Positions 1-10,825 of a stretch of DNA of 64,000 nt are shown piece after piece. The position numbers and the translations under genes are program-made. Under the pieces are notes generated by a model. It was given only the letters and a program-made list of their open reading frames with translations. It was not told the origin of the DNA and did no database searches. The stretch comes from Metellina segmentata (Eukaryota > Arthropoda > Arachnida > Araneae > Tetragnathidae). The DNA is taken from NCBI GenBank assembly GCA_947359465.1, contig OX375872.1, positions 7,944,137-8,008,136 on the forward strand. The letters are read 5' to 3'. Position 1 is the first letter of the stretch, and each line of letters opens with the position of its first letter.

Positions 1-1430
1 ATACGGTTATTTTATCATCGCCTTTTATTTTTCTCAGACTTGATGATTTCTTCATCAGTCAGGATTTTTACCATTTATATGGAGAAAAGTATTTGGACAT
101 TCCATCTTAGTGTTGTTTTCCTGGTTATGACTCGGGCCATTGCTTTACATGCCTGATATTACTGACGTGTGCCGTTCTGGATAATTCGAGTCTTGCTTAC
201 ACTTACTACGGCGATGCTTCTTCTAGCAAGATCGAGCTCCATGCCATACTGCAAAACGTGTGCTGGACTGAAAATAAAGCGAATTTGCTTGACTGGCCGA
301 TCGAGTGATACAAACTAGAGTGAACAATCGTCACAACAATCTCCTTGACATGGTGAGCTATTCCTACCCAGACGAACAGAGAACTTGTGGAAAGTGTTGC
401 AACTGTAATATAGCAAAAGGATTACTAAATAGAATAATAAAGCACCTTTTCTCAAAAACATGCAGTGTCCAAATATTTTTAACGGTTTTACATTTCTTGT
501 GCCTTTGTATTTAATTTTTATGTCATCACTTGTTTTTATTCATTGTATCCATCCAATCCAAATGAAGCAATCTAAAAGAATCCGGTTTGCATATTTGAAA
601 CTCCTTCCGAGTTCACTTTAGGAGAATGATATGAATCGATCCACTCCTCTGAGCACTCAATCAAAGTGAGAGGACTTATTACAGAGCTCACTTAGCACCC
701 TGATCCCGTCCGAATGGCAGGAATGAATCACACTTCCAAAGGTCTCCCGGGAGCATTTAGGAGAGGTGTTGACCAGCACCCCGGGGGACACGTAAGGTCG
801 GCAATAACCGTTAGCACTCGTTCGAAAGAAAAGGAGCGTAGGCTGGACGCTGGTCGCGTGGCCAGTCGGGAATGTCTAGAGCGCAGTGATAAACCGTTTG
901 TAATTTCCGCTCATCGCTTAGCTCCCGTTCCCGGGATAAATATCACTTCAGAGTCGTGCTTAAAGTCCAGTTTTTCCGTTTCACTTTACCCCGCGATCCA
1001 ATCACAAACAAATCATTAGCTACTTCTATCTGGGCCGCTAATGCGTCCCCTTTGGGTTTCGCTCTTCTGAGTTATGGAACCCAAGGCATTCCGACTAGTA
1101 CAAGGCACCCTATATTTCTCCCGAACTATCCTCATTACAGACAGCTACAGGAGCTCCTGTCTTTGGCAAGAGTTGCTCCAAAACATTCCTTTAAATGTTT
1201 CGTAGTTCTATGTTTTGGAATTGAGGCTTTCTGCTTCGAACACCTTCTTCTTCTTTCTTTCACCTGAGTATACACCATTCATATTGCTATTAAGAAAAGA
1301 GACAGATCGTGAAAATTTTCATCTCCCTCACGTGTAGTAGACATTATCAAAGTATTTTGCTACTTTTTATGCATATTCGATAAAAAGTGGAAACAAAAAT
1401 TACTAACGGAATATACTAATTAGTATATTT
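1..1430. other. No gene recognised; GC-richer block at about 640-1170
   Basis: No ORF here resembles a known protein. The stretch 640-1170 is visibly richer in G+C and in CpG than its surroundings and contains no repeat that recurs in the window. Its two open frames (714-1019 and 956-1267) are low-complexity in composition and I do not believe them. It could be a conserved non-coding element or an untranslated exon, but nothing in the sequence decides this. Confidence 0.4.
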
Positions 1431-1650
1431 CATACACACCTAGTGATTAAGGTGTTGACCTCTGTGTCGGAAGGTTCATGGTTCGAATCCGGGGTCAGGG
1501 CATGGATATAAATTGTTCTGTACTTTGTTAGGAGCAATGATGGTCCTCTCACTGGGTGCTCCTTCACAAGTGGCCATCACTTCCGGTCTTGTAGTGGCCA
1601 ATGGCCAAGTTCATAAGTGCCCGCCATTGGAAAAAAATATATACACTAAT
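1430..1650 (+). repeat. tRNA-derived SINE, second type
   Basis: A box-B-like GGTTCGAATCC lies at about 1482-1492, preceded by a box-A-like stretch beginning TAGTGATTAAGG, as in the promoter of a tRNA-derived SINE. The body downstream does not match the main SINE family of this window. The copy ends in an AT-rich ATATATAC-type tail near 1640. Only one copy of this type was seen here. Confidence 0.6.
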
Positions 1651-1955
1651 TATTTTAATAATATATACATCATCATTTTAAACAGTAAATTTTGTTTTGG
1701 ACACAGGGCAACTTCTGTCACATTCGCCCCAGATGCCAAAAAGTCTAGCTACGCCTGTGCAAGAATGTGTTGATCTACAATGAAACATTTTCCATGATTA
1801 CAAGACATCCAATATTACACATACGCGCTCTAACGAGGGGTTACTGTAAGAATGCAACATTTGAATGACTTGGAGTTCCATCGAGTAATACTGTAACTCC
1901 TCACTCTAGTAAACATCTGGTCAATTTCTTGTTTACCCGTCTCCTTAAAGATTTT

Positions 1956-2455
1956 GGGCCTCGGTGGCGCAGTTCAAAGAATAACGGATTAGGGTTGCAA
2001 ATTCAAATCCAACCTAACACCGTCGTATACATGGGGGTACGTTAACCCATTGCAATTCAGTCACTAAGTTACTGTTCTTAAAGTAGGATCGAAAGTTTCG
2101 AAAAGTTGGTTGTGCTTAATGGCGCCTATTGAGCCAAGCAACGCAATTGGATCAAGTGTGGTTTTTTTCTTTCCATGCAGCTTGCGAATCAATGCAAACC
2201 GTCATTCAAGGGAGGATTGCGAGTTTGAAACCAAGTCCAGCTAGGTAAACACCGTCGTACGCACGATGCACGGCCAATCGGTTGGCGTCAATTGTCCTCA
2301 CGTTGGTGTGCAGGTTTGGAGAATGGCTCAGGTGTTGTTACTGTCAGCTGACCGTGCTTCAAAATTCGGAGCTGTCTTTGGATCTTCGCGATCGATCCAT
2401 CGTCCATAGCAATTGGCTCTAATGCTCTAATGCGACGTTAACTAACCATCTACCT
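1956..2455 (+). repeat. SINE-1 copies (head fragment, then a longer copy)
   Basis: A tRNA-like head with GGTGGCGCAGTT starts at 1956 and runs to about 2055. A second copy lies at about 2195-2455 and ends in the family's characteristic 3' tail (GCGACGTTAACTAACC followed by TACCTA). The two are separated by about 140 bp of unrelated sequence. The family is described under 24855-25075. Confidence 0.7.
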
Positions 2456-2755
2456 AGAATGCAAAACCAATTCGTAATAATTTGGAATAACTACTCGGAT
2501 ACAAAACTCTTAAATGTTTGAATTTGCTCTGTATCACCCAATAAAATCCGGCTGTCTCTAAATGAAAATATCGCCTTCAAATCAGTCGCCAATTTGAGAA
2601 ATCCATTTTTATTTGTTTTCGTGTGTCACTCGCTACACAAGTAAAACCGAATGTAGCGTAAATTCAAAAAAAAAAAAATACATAAGGACAAAAACAAACC
2701 AATTTCATGCCGATGCAAAAAATCACGGATATGCTTTGTTTCACTTTACTTGAGT

Positions 2756-3700
2756 TTTTTTTTCTAGGGTGTAAGCAGATGCGGTGCAGATTTACAGTTT
2801 CATTGCCTTTGATCAACCTTGAATCCACCAAGAAATGTGAAATACAAGTTGGTGTTGTATGTGGCCCAATTGGGGGTGCCATTGCCCAGGAGGGTTGGAC
2901 TTCTTCATACATGACACATCCGTTTTACAGGAAGCTCCCTTTTACACATCCATTCACTCACACATATCGTAATTTAGATCCCAATCAGAGACCGATAACC
3001 CCCTTATCAGGTACCCCAGAGGTATTGATTTGGTATAGGAACATGGGGGACTTTGTGACCACGACCTATTTAACGTGCCCCAGCCACCATTAGCGAACAC
3101 GACGGTCTTTAGCCAGGTCTAAGAGCCGATCTCGCAACCATCAGAATTGCAGGCTCCGCTGAGGACAGAACCCACAACCCTTCCGATGCGAGCCCGACGC
3201 TCTACTGACTGAGCTACCGCGGCAGATAGAAGTAATCTAAATATTGCTAGTGAAAGGAGCTTCAAAAGTGACCAATATGTCGACTACAGCTGCTATGCGA
3301 ACACTGACTGGGTTGAGAGATTTGGCATGATTCGTTCAGCGAAGTAACGTCTTAGAATAGGGTAGATGAGTAAATTTCTATAGAATGGCAACCGAAATGG
3401 TATAATGAGTACTGCTATGTCCAATCCGATCGTTTCATTTGACCGGAGTCTTTCCAGGGGGTAAACAGAGCAGTTTCATTGCCTTGAATCAACCCGGAAA
3501 GGTGAAATCGAAGCAGTCTAACCATTGCTATTGAGAGGAGCTTCAAAAAGTGGGATCAACATATCGACTAGTAGTCACGTGACTGCTTTGTGTAACACTT
3601 ACTTGGTGGGTCGATTTTGCATCTTATCGTTTCATTTGGCAATGCAACATTTTATGACGGTAGATGAGCGCATTTGTGTAAAGGGGTGACAAAAATGGTG
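2756..3700 (+). repeat. Two-unit tandem duplication interrupted by a SINE
   Basis: Unit A (2756-2850 joined to 3225-3420) and unit B (3445-3700) share a string of matches in the same order: a GGTGTAAGC/GGGGTAAAC start, TTTCATTGCC, GAAATGTGAAAT/GGAAAGGTGAAAT, AGTAATCTAA/AGTCTAACC, GGAGCTTCAAAA and GGTAGATGAG. Unit B is uninterrupted, so it shows the state of unit A before the SINE at 2851-3224 arrived. Confidence 0.65.
2851..3224 (-). repeat. tRNA-derived SINE, minus strand
   Basis: Read on the minus strand, the head begins GCCGCGGTAGCTCAGTCAGT, a good tRNA D-arm/box A, followed by a box-B-like GGGTTCTGTCC. The body contains AAAGACCGTCGTGT and CACGTTAAAT, shared with SINE-1, but the 3' half differs, so this is a related subfamily. 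Short similar bases flank it (GAAATACAAG on the left, GATAGAAG on the right), which may be a decayed target duplication. Confidence 0.7.
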
Positions 3701-3899
3701 AAATCGCCAGACTACTTCTGTGTCGCGAAGACCAGTCCGATGACGAATATTTGCTTCCTCCTGATTGGCAAAAGTAATGCAAGATCCAAGTTACTATTAA
3801 GAGGGTAATGTCGCAATTACTCCATTTTTATATTCATACTATGCCGTAACCTGGCACTGTTTTAGATGTTGCGAGATGTAAACATCCGCCAAAACAATA

Positions 3900-4070
3900 G
3901 GGCCGCGGAATACCAGTTGGAAGATCAACCGGAGGGTTGACAGCTCTGAAATTAGTTCTGCCAAAGACCGTCGTGTACAAAGGGGTCTGATACACTTTCC
4001 CTTGGGGATTGATCCCGGACCGTCATCGATAGTCCATTGTGTTGATCTAGTACGACGTTAAAAGTTACTA
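3900..4070 (+). repeat. SINE-1 fragment with internal deletion
   Basis: The copy has a degraded tRNA-like head, then AAAGACCGTCGTGTACAAAG, then jumps directly to the 3' part (GGGATTGATCCCGGACCGTC, TACGACGTTAA). The middle third of the family consensus is missing. Confidence 0.65.
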
Positions 4071-4369
4071 CAATTACCAAAAAATTGGAAACCGACAGAA
4101 AATGCTCTAGTCAGAATTATATTGACTACAAACCTAGGTGTATTGAGATATATTAAACCAATTTAATTTGCTTGATAAAAATAATTAGTTATGTATATGA
4201 AGAGAAAAAAAATACGTGAACCAGCCAATTGGTTCTAATGAAAATAGTTCCAAAATGAGTATAAGATGAACGTAACTGAAATATTTTCGAACGATCATTT
4301 TGATTTCTCTTATTTGTGGATGCTGCGATCAACTACTGTTTTTTTTCTCTTCTGGATCTTTTTTTTTTG

Positions 4370-4752
4370 GTTCATGGGGACACCGTTGCCCGGTTGGAAG
4401 AATAATGGATTATCATCTGGAGGGTTGGGAGTTCGAATCCAAACAAAGAATTTCATATACAAAGGGGCTGGTGCATATTACTCTGTCGTGGCCTCAAATG
4501 TCATTACGTTTGTGTGGTGTGGAGTTTGGAGAGTGGTGAGCCATCTTAGATGTGACCTCGTCTTCTGACCATGGTTGAAAATTATGTGGTGTCCTCGGAT
4601 CTTTCCGTTGTGTTGCTCTAGCACGACGTTAACTAAAATTACCTTACCTTACCTCGGATCTTTCCCTTCGAGTTTGATCCCGGACTGTAGCAACTAACCC
4701 ATTGGTGTTGCTCCAGTGTGACGTTAATCAAAATACCTACCTAACGGAAGAA
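4370..4752 (+). repeat. SINE-1 copy with a duplicated 3' end
   Basis: A box B (GGAGTTCGAATCC) lies at about 4427-4439. The body follows the family order: GGGGCTGGTGCA, GTGGCCTCAAATG, GTGGAGTTTGGAGAGTG, TCCTCGGATCTTTCC and TTGTGTTGCTC. The 3' end occurs twice (about 4640 and 4745), consistent with a partial tandem repeat or one fragment abutting another. Confidence 0.75.
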
Positions 4753-4779
4753 ATACCATGAAGATGCAATTTCATTAAA

Positions 4780-5990
4780 AAGGTCGATGTTTTTTTCTGA
4801 ATGATAAAAACGCCAAATGTCATTTCATTAATACAATACGTATTGCGTTTATAATAAATTGACTTCAAGTTTCATATAGATTTACATTTTCTTGAATAAA
4901 AAAATTGAAGAAAGAGTTTTTCTTGTCGATAATTTGCTATTCTTTCGCAAAATCTGTATGAAATAAAAATAAGCATTTATGCGTATAAACTAAATAAATA
5001 ACTGGTAATCATCGAAGAGCATATATATATATAGAACACCGCCAAATGTATGTTTTCTGCAAAATTTAAGGGACTAATAAATTAGTTTCAGGTTGTATAT
5101 AGGTTTAAATGTTCCTGAGCAAACAATTAAAGAGGTTTTTTTATCGATAATTTTTGCTGTTGTTTCACAAAATCAATGTAAAATAAAAAAAAGTACTTAT
5201 GCATATAAACTGAATAAGTAGCTGTCATCGCCGGGCCTGAATATACAACCAATCTTTACTGAAAGATGGAAAGCGCCAAATGTAATTTGTTTTCTGCAAT
5301 ATTTAAGTAGGTAATAAAAATTGATTGAGATTGCATTTATAAATTCACATATTCTTGAAGAAACAATTGAAGAAAGAGTTTTTCTTATCGATAATTTGCG
5401 CAAAATCAAATAAAATAAATAAGCTCTATTATGTATAAACTGAATAAATAACTGTCATCGTCGAATCTGAAAATGCAGCCAACCTTTAATTGTGAATGAT
5501 GAATAACCCCAAATGGGTTTTCTGCAATATTTAAGGGAATAATGAATTTTGATTTGAGATTACATTTCCATTTACATATTCTTGAATAAACAATTGAAGA
5601 AAAAAAGTTGTTTTTATCGATAACTTGCTTTTTTTTTCGTAAAATCAAATGAAATAAAAATAAAAAAGCGCTTATACGCATAAACTAAATAAATAACTGT
5701 CATCGTCGAAGCTGAAAATGCAGCCAACCTTTAATTGTGAATGATGAATAACCCCAAGCGGTTTTTCTGCAATATATAAGGGCATAATAAATTTTAATTT
5801 TAGGTTGAATTAAGATTTGCATATTCTTGAATTGAAGAAATAGTTTTTCCTTTCGCAATAATTTGCTTTTCCTTCGCGAAATGAAATAAAAAAAAAATAA
5901 TAAGCACATGCGTAAACTGAATAAATAGCTGTCTCTGCTCGTTGAGGCTGAGGATCTTTCGCCAAATCGAGCAATAATCACGCGCAGCTA
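4780..5990. repeat. Tandem array, about 235-bp unit, five copies
   Basis: Successive units carry the same landmarks: TTCTTGAATAAACAATTGAAG, then TTATCGATAATTTGC, then AAACTAAATAAATAACTG, then TCATCGTCGAAGC, then TTTTCTGCAATATTTAAGGG. The ATAACTGTCATCG landmark recurs near 5000, 5215, 5450, 5695 and 5925. Units are diverged by small indels. The open frames in this array (for example 5406-5681 on the minus strand) are by-products of the repeat and not genes. Confidence 0.8.
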
Positions 5991-6337
5991 GTAAACCTTT
6001 GTGGAAAAGGTGCAAAAAAGCACCCCTTTAGTAAATAGCAGTGCCAAGTTATATAGCTGACTTCTATGGAGCTAACCTCATCGGCCCTAGGATTACGGAT
6101 TCATTGAAGCACGGACATCTGAGCGGGCTCATCAATCATTCCTCCCCCTTACTTCCGAGAAAAATCAGGCCCTCTCGTTTTTGGTTTTGAATTCATTGAA
6201 ATGGCACCTTGGTTTTTCGCAAGATTTGCACCACTGAGGATTGATCCCAGTGTTTTCGAGCAGAATTGATCGGAAAGGTAACAAAGGATTTGTCTCTCAG
6301 AGCTAGAAAAAGGTGGATCGAAAAGAACCGAATGCGT
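5991..6337. other. No gene recognised
   Basis: Unique sequence with a short GC-richer stretch at about 6055-6180. No repeat from elsewhere in the window and no convincing coding frame was seen. Confidence 0.4.
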
Positions 6338-6530
6338 TTACCCTCCTGGTGTCATCGAGGTTGTCTTGACGCGGTATCACGATGGACGAGATATCTCGTC
6401 ATTAAAAGAAATGGGACCACATCTTGAACTCGCCATCATAAAAAAAATCGACAGTATCTTGATGACATTTTTCAAAATTGGTGAGATCCTGATCTAAGAG
6501 ATATCTTGTCGAAACCACTTAGAGAGTTAA
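6338..6530 (+). mobile_element. Palindrome-bearing MITE, copy 1
   Basis: The copy opens with TTACCCTCCTGG and closes with CCACTTAGAGAGTTAA. It contains the perfect 16-bp palindrome GACGAGATATCTCGTC at about 6390 and a decayed second one (AGATATCTTGTC) near its right end. The same arrangement recurs at 42166-42378 and 52815-53044. TTAA at or near the ends suggests a non-autonomous element moved by a TTAA-specific (piggyBac-type) transposase; this is inference, since no coding part is present. Confidence 0.6.
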
Positions 6531-7620
6531 GCTGTCTTGTAAAGCTGGACTAGATATGCTTCCGGAATGTTAGTCATGGTACCAGAGAAAATGCAATAAT
6601 TGTGTAAAATGCAATAATTGTATGGAATGGCTAGGAAATTTATGGGCTGCGTGACGTTTTTATCAAAGCACAAAATCAAATGTTTTAAAATACTTTTCCT
6701 AGCCATTGCATATAACTAGGCTAGGCACAGAACAAATAGGTAAATTATAGAAAGATAATCATGAAACGCCCTTTATATTGAAAAGACGTTAAGCCGTCAA
6801 AAAAAAAAAAGATTCACCCGATCGCAATTGCGCAATTTATATCGCAGAACAAAACGGAAGGTAGCAATCGATAGGGATGAATATTTTCTACAAATATCAA
6901 TATTTAAAATTTTTCTAAGGGGCCGTCTTCATATAAATTGGGTGCTTGCTCCGATAATTTCAATACGAACCCCCATCTTGTATCACAAATTTGGATTCCA
7001 TACACAATTTCAGGAGGATTTGATGGAAAAAAATAATGAAAAACGGCTTAAAATTAACCGAGAAAATCCATAAAAACCATTTAGTGAGAGTGTAAAAATT
7101 GAACGCTGTAGAAAGGATCCGATCAGATAGTCCGCTTCCGGGAGTAGTTTGTCGCTTTCAACGACTGCTTGAGGAAGTTTTGTTAAGGTGTGCATACATT
7201 TGAGAGCCGAACCGTTCACGAGCCGCTCGTGAACCGTTCGTTGAAATTATTGTCACAACGAGCTTCCAGCGATCCATGGTAAAGGAAGGAACCAACCGCG
7301 AACCCCCGAGCAGTCATTTGTCATCCACCGGTGATGACGATGGAGTCTGACTAGCAGAAAGAAAAGCAACGAACTACTCCCGTCCAAATCTGAACCGCCT
7401 TTGTGTTCGCCGAAAAATGACCCATTCTTTACGAAATCGGCGCATATTCACAAGTGCTGCGTATATTATCGTTGACGATTTATTAAAGAGAAAGGGAAAA
7501 AAAGTTATCGAAAAAAAAAGGCGTCATGGGTGAAACCCGTGCTAGAAAGTCGAAAAGCGTGTGGCGGGTTTCGTTTTATGAAGGATTTATTTGCCGGTTA
7601 TTTTAACTATGAAAATATTT
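6531..7620. other. No gene recognised; contains an inverted repeat at 7210-7238
   Basis: AT-rich to about 7090, then GC-richer to 7460. At about 7212-7234 there is a near-perfect palindrome, GTTCACGAGC followed by one base and GCTCGTGAAC, just downstream of GTGTGCATACAT. This resembles terminal sequence of a DNA transposon, possibly hAT, but I could not find a matching other end. Confidence 0.35.
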
Positions 7621-7813
7621 TCTCAAAAAAGTAAAAAAAGTTACCGCTGCCACAGGATTGAAAACTCGTTTTTTTTGCTCGATTCTTAGACGGTTTCCCG
7701 AGAAAATACGGTTCAGAAAATTACAAAATTGACATGGTTTGTTCAAAATTGTACAGGGAACAAGACGAATAAGATTTTTTTTCCGATGCGGCTATTAGTT
7801 TAGGGTTTATTAA

Positions 7814-9666
7814 CCCATTATTGGCGGTTGGTAAGAAAATTTGCCATTCGACATTTTAATTTTTTTCTTTGCCAATATATGACGGAAATGGTTCCACTCT
7901 GTGTTTTTCTCTTTCTCAGAATCAACCAATCAAAATTCTGCACTGGTTGTGTATTTCCCAAAGAGCTTTGACGGTGAAAACGTGGTTCAAAGCTACACTT
8001 TCTTGCGAATGATGTCTCGGCAATCATCGCTAAAAAGGCAACAAAAATTACTTTTAGTGCTGTTTTGAATCTGTTTTTTGTACTTTATAATCCATTGTTT
8101 ATATTAATACACTAAAAGAATTCAAAAAAAATTATTTTATAGACGTTAGGTAGACGTATTGTTGATTGGCAAGTAATGTTGCCAATCGTCGAATGTGTGA
8201 AGTTCGGTACTATCGGTAGTTAGTTATTACTTTGAAGGTTTCTTTACCGATTTGATTATTTATTTTAATTTGAAAGCTTAAACAGGGTTAAAATTTAATT
8301 ACGATCTAAAAATAAAATATTTTAGGTAAATATTTAATTTTTTTAAATAAATTATTTATTCCCTCTTCTTTTCAGTCTCAAGTTTAATGAAGCTTTAGAT
8401 GTGTTCTTTGCTCTCGAAAGTGATTCTGTGTCAGATAGTGGCCATAAAACTGCCAAATATAATAATGTGGTTATAAAGTCACCTATTGAGAGAGAGAGAG
8501 AGAGAGAGAGAAGATGCTGATGCAGAGAGACTGGCAAAGATTCCGACACAAGTGATGACGAGGTGCAAAGAGATCTCAATCACTTGCCGTGGAGAATACT
8601 CTCCATCATACGTAAAACAAGTCATCAATTGGACCATGAAAAGAGCGATGCATATGATACATCGTTATCAAGCACTTCTGTTACCCGAAAGAGGCCAAAG
8701 CAAATAAAATCCGAAAGTAGAAGATCTAAAAACCCAAAGAAAAAAAGAACGAAACTGGAACAAAAATCTAGAATTTTACTCCCATGCACAAACCAACTGC
8801 CATGGATTTGTGTCACGAAAGTGAAAAATCCTCTTTACAGAGTCTGCAGCGTTTCCTTACTGATAAATTGCTAGACCACATTTTGACACAATCATTACTT
8901 TACCCATCTCCAAAAAATATATTGCAAGAAGTATTGGGAAGATTTGGAACATCTCCCATCGGTTCAATAAAATCTTTAGTGCTGCAGATGAATGCATCCG
9001 ACCAACAAAGATATGATAGCCGGGATCATTGGCTTTACAAGTCAGACCAACAGTTTGGACGATGCAAAATTTGTGATGGAACTATAGATGCCAGAAATGT
9101 CAGGTTCCTCTACATCCTGAGTGTCATATCTCGCAGCCTAGTCTAAACCAAGAATGTAGCAAATGTTTGAACTTTAGGGGTGATGCTCGTTCTCAAAAAA
9201 ATTGGATTGCTTTATATGATAGTTATTAAAAATGAATATTGAATTACTTTTTAGATTATATACTTGGATAAACTGTTCATTTGAATTTCTTCCTTAAATA
9301 CTGAAAGTAATTATATGAGAAAAATTCGAAGTCACTGAAATTGGTGTTTGAAGAAGGTGGCTTAACATATGTGGATCCACATCTGGTCAATATTCCTTCA
9401 TATTGTTTGTTTTAATGTGTTATATAAATTTTTCATTGTTCTTTTTAAGAGTTATTTGTGCCTTTCTATAAATGTGTAGAATATATAATACTTTTAGATT
9501 TAAGTGCACTACAGACAATTGGTCGAAAAACTTGCAAGTTAAAAAATCATAAAAAAATCTTCGAAAAAATCTGAAAAATTCAATGTATACTTCAATTGTT
9601 CTAAATAAACAAGTTATAATATAAAAAATTAATTTTTTAAACTATTTTAAAGTCGCCTTTAATGGG
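7814..9666 (+). mobile_element. Internally deleted piggyBac-like element with TTAA target duplication
   Basis: TTAA stands at 7810-7813 and again at 9667-9670. The ends are inverted repeats: CCCATTATTGGCGG on the left, and the reverse complement of the right end is CCCATTAAAGGCGAC. The related Helitron copy near 44925 shows the empty site with a single TTAA. Inside are remnants of a piggyBac transposase N- and C-terminus with the catalytic core missing (8374-9215). An (AG)n tract lies at about 8488-8512. All three hallmarks (TTAA, CCC termini, Cys-rich C-terminus) agree. Confidence 0.9.
8374..9215 (+). pseudogene. piggyBac transposase remnant, catalytic domain deleted
   Basis: The frame opening at 8374 reads FNEALDVFFALESDSVSDSG, the acidic N-terminal region typical of piggyBac transposases. 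It is followed by an (AG)n-encoded RE repeat and, after a frameshift, by DSDTSDDEVQRDLNHLPW and a Lys/Arg-rich stretch. A further frame from 8784 includes RFLTDKLLDHILTQSLLY, which resembles the entry to the DDE domain. It then jumps to the C-terminal tail: RDHWLYKS, CKICDG and, after another frameshift near 9090, CQKCQVPLHPECH and CSKC. These cysteines match the C-terminal zinc-binding domain of the family. The catalytic aspartates are absent, so it cannot be an active transposase. Coding fragments only; at least two frameshifts. Confidence 0.8.
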
Positions 9667-10499
9667 TTAAGTGTCAAAGTTGAAAGAGCAAAAATTCTAA
9701 CACGAGGTGAGCAAAAGACGTACAGACGTCTTCAGCCGTGATTTTTTTTACAATACCTCTAATTGTAAATTTTTGCACAACGCCGAGTTTTTTTAGAAAT
9801 TTCAATTTGGTTCCTGATAATGTTTTTTTTTTAATTCGGGAAAAATCGGGACATTTTTGTTATTTATTTTTTTTTAACTCATATCTATATCTTATTACTA
9901 TTAGTTTTTAAATTTGAAAACATTGCAGGAAACCTTACAATATAGTCCTTCTTACTGTACAATTATTTTTGAAATTGGTTCATAAATATCATATTGGTTC
10001 ATTCGCGATAGTGTACAAATTCTTCCTCGTGCAGATGTGCGTAGATCCAACGTCAAACGGCTTTCATGAAACCTAGGCTCACGAGAATTAAAGCCTCTAT
10101 GCAGCTCGCTGTGACGTTAATGAACAGAGGCGAACAGGAGCGGAGGTTTCGCCATCGAGGAGATTGACCGACGCTTGGCTCTGTAGGAGTGCAAAACAGA
10201 TGGGATGTTCAAAAGGAGTGTTGGTTTTCGAGCGTAGGTGAGCAGGAGGCGGAGGTTTCACTGTCGCAGGAGATTGACTCTGCGAAACGAGTGTTGGTTT
10301 GCGAAGCAAACCAAATGGAATTCCATAGCAATCCCCGGAGGTTGGCGATTGGAGGCGAGCAGGGGGCAGAGCCCCCTTGTCTTTCAAAAAGTCTAAAATG
10401 CTGATATTATTTAAAACCGATTTTCTAATGAATTTTAATAAGTAAGCATTAATCGATTCCAAAGGCAACAAGATGAATACCGAATGGAAAGATCCAAGG

Positions 10500-10825
10500 T
10501 TGATTGGTTACGGTCGATATTTTAATTAACATCCCACTGGAGCAACACAGTGGGCTATTGGCGACGGTCCGGGATGAACCTCCGAAGCTATTAATCCGAG
10601 GATAACACTGCGTAATTTTCAACCACTATGAGATGACGATATAAAACCTGAGCTGGTACCCTACTCTCCCAACTTGAACACCACGCCAACGTGAGGACAT
10701 TTGAGGCCACGACAAATTTAACATGCACCAGCACCCTTGTACACCACAGTCTTTGCTGGACCGAATTTCGTACTCGCAACCCTCCGTCTGCTAATCTGTT
10801 GCTCTCCCCACTCGTAAACCTGTCT
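10500..10825 (-). repeat. SINE-1 copy, minus strand, near full length
   Basis: On the plus strand it reads from the 3' tail (AATTAACATCCCACTGG, GCAACACAGTGGGCTATTGG) through CCTGAGCTGGTACCC, GAGGACATTTGAGGCCACG and TTTAACATGCACCAGC, to the tRNA-like head (CTCGCAACCCTCCGTCTGC). The right end is degraded before box A. Confidence 0.75.

Larger units (their letters stand above)
7621..10379 (+). mobile_element. Non-autonomous Helitron, copy 1, split by piggyBac
   Basis: The right end is Helitron-like: a GGGGGCAGAGCCCCC hairpin immediately followed by CTTG and a T, at 10362-10380. Internal short palindromes such as GGTTTGCGAAGCAAACC precede it. Sequence similarity to the copy at 44733-46279 begins at TC (7621 here, 44733 there), which fits the canonical 5' TC, and continues through GATGCGGCTATTAGTTTAGG and a 3' hairpin block. 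A 1853-bp piggyBac element interrupts it at 7814. No Rep/helicase reading frame is present, so it is non-autonomous. The 5' boundary is less certain than the 3' boundary. Confidence 0.7.

Noticed and set aside
714..1267. Two overlapping plus-strand ORFs of about 100 residues
   Set aside because: No recognisable motif, overlapping frames, and GC-rich DNA makes such frames likely by chance.
2707..3093. 128-residue plus-strand ORF
   Set aside because: It spans the border of a tandem unit and runs through the antisense of a SINE, so it is a by-product of the repeat.
3150..3225. tRNA gene on the minus strand
   Set aside because: The D arm and box B are good, but a long SINE body sharing motifs with other copies follows directly.
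8486..8707. ORF starting MREREREREREDADAE
   Set aside because: It begins in an (AG)n microsatellite and overlaps the piggyBac remnant in a different frame.
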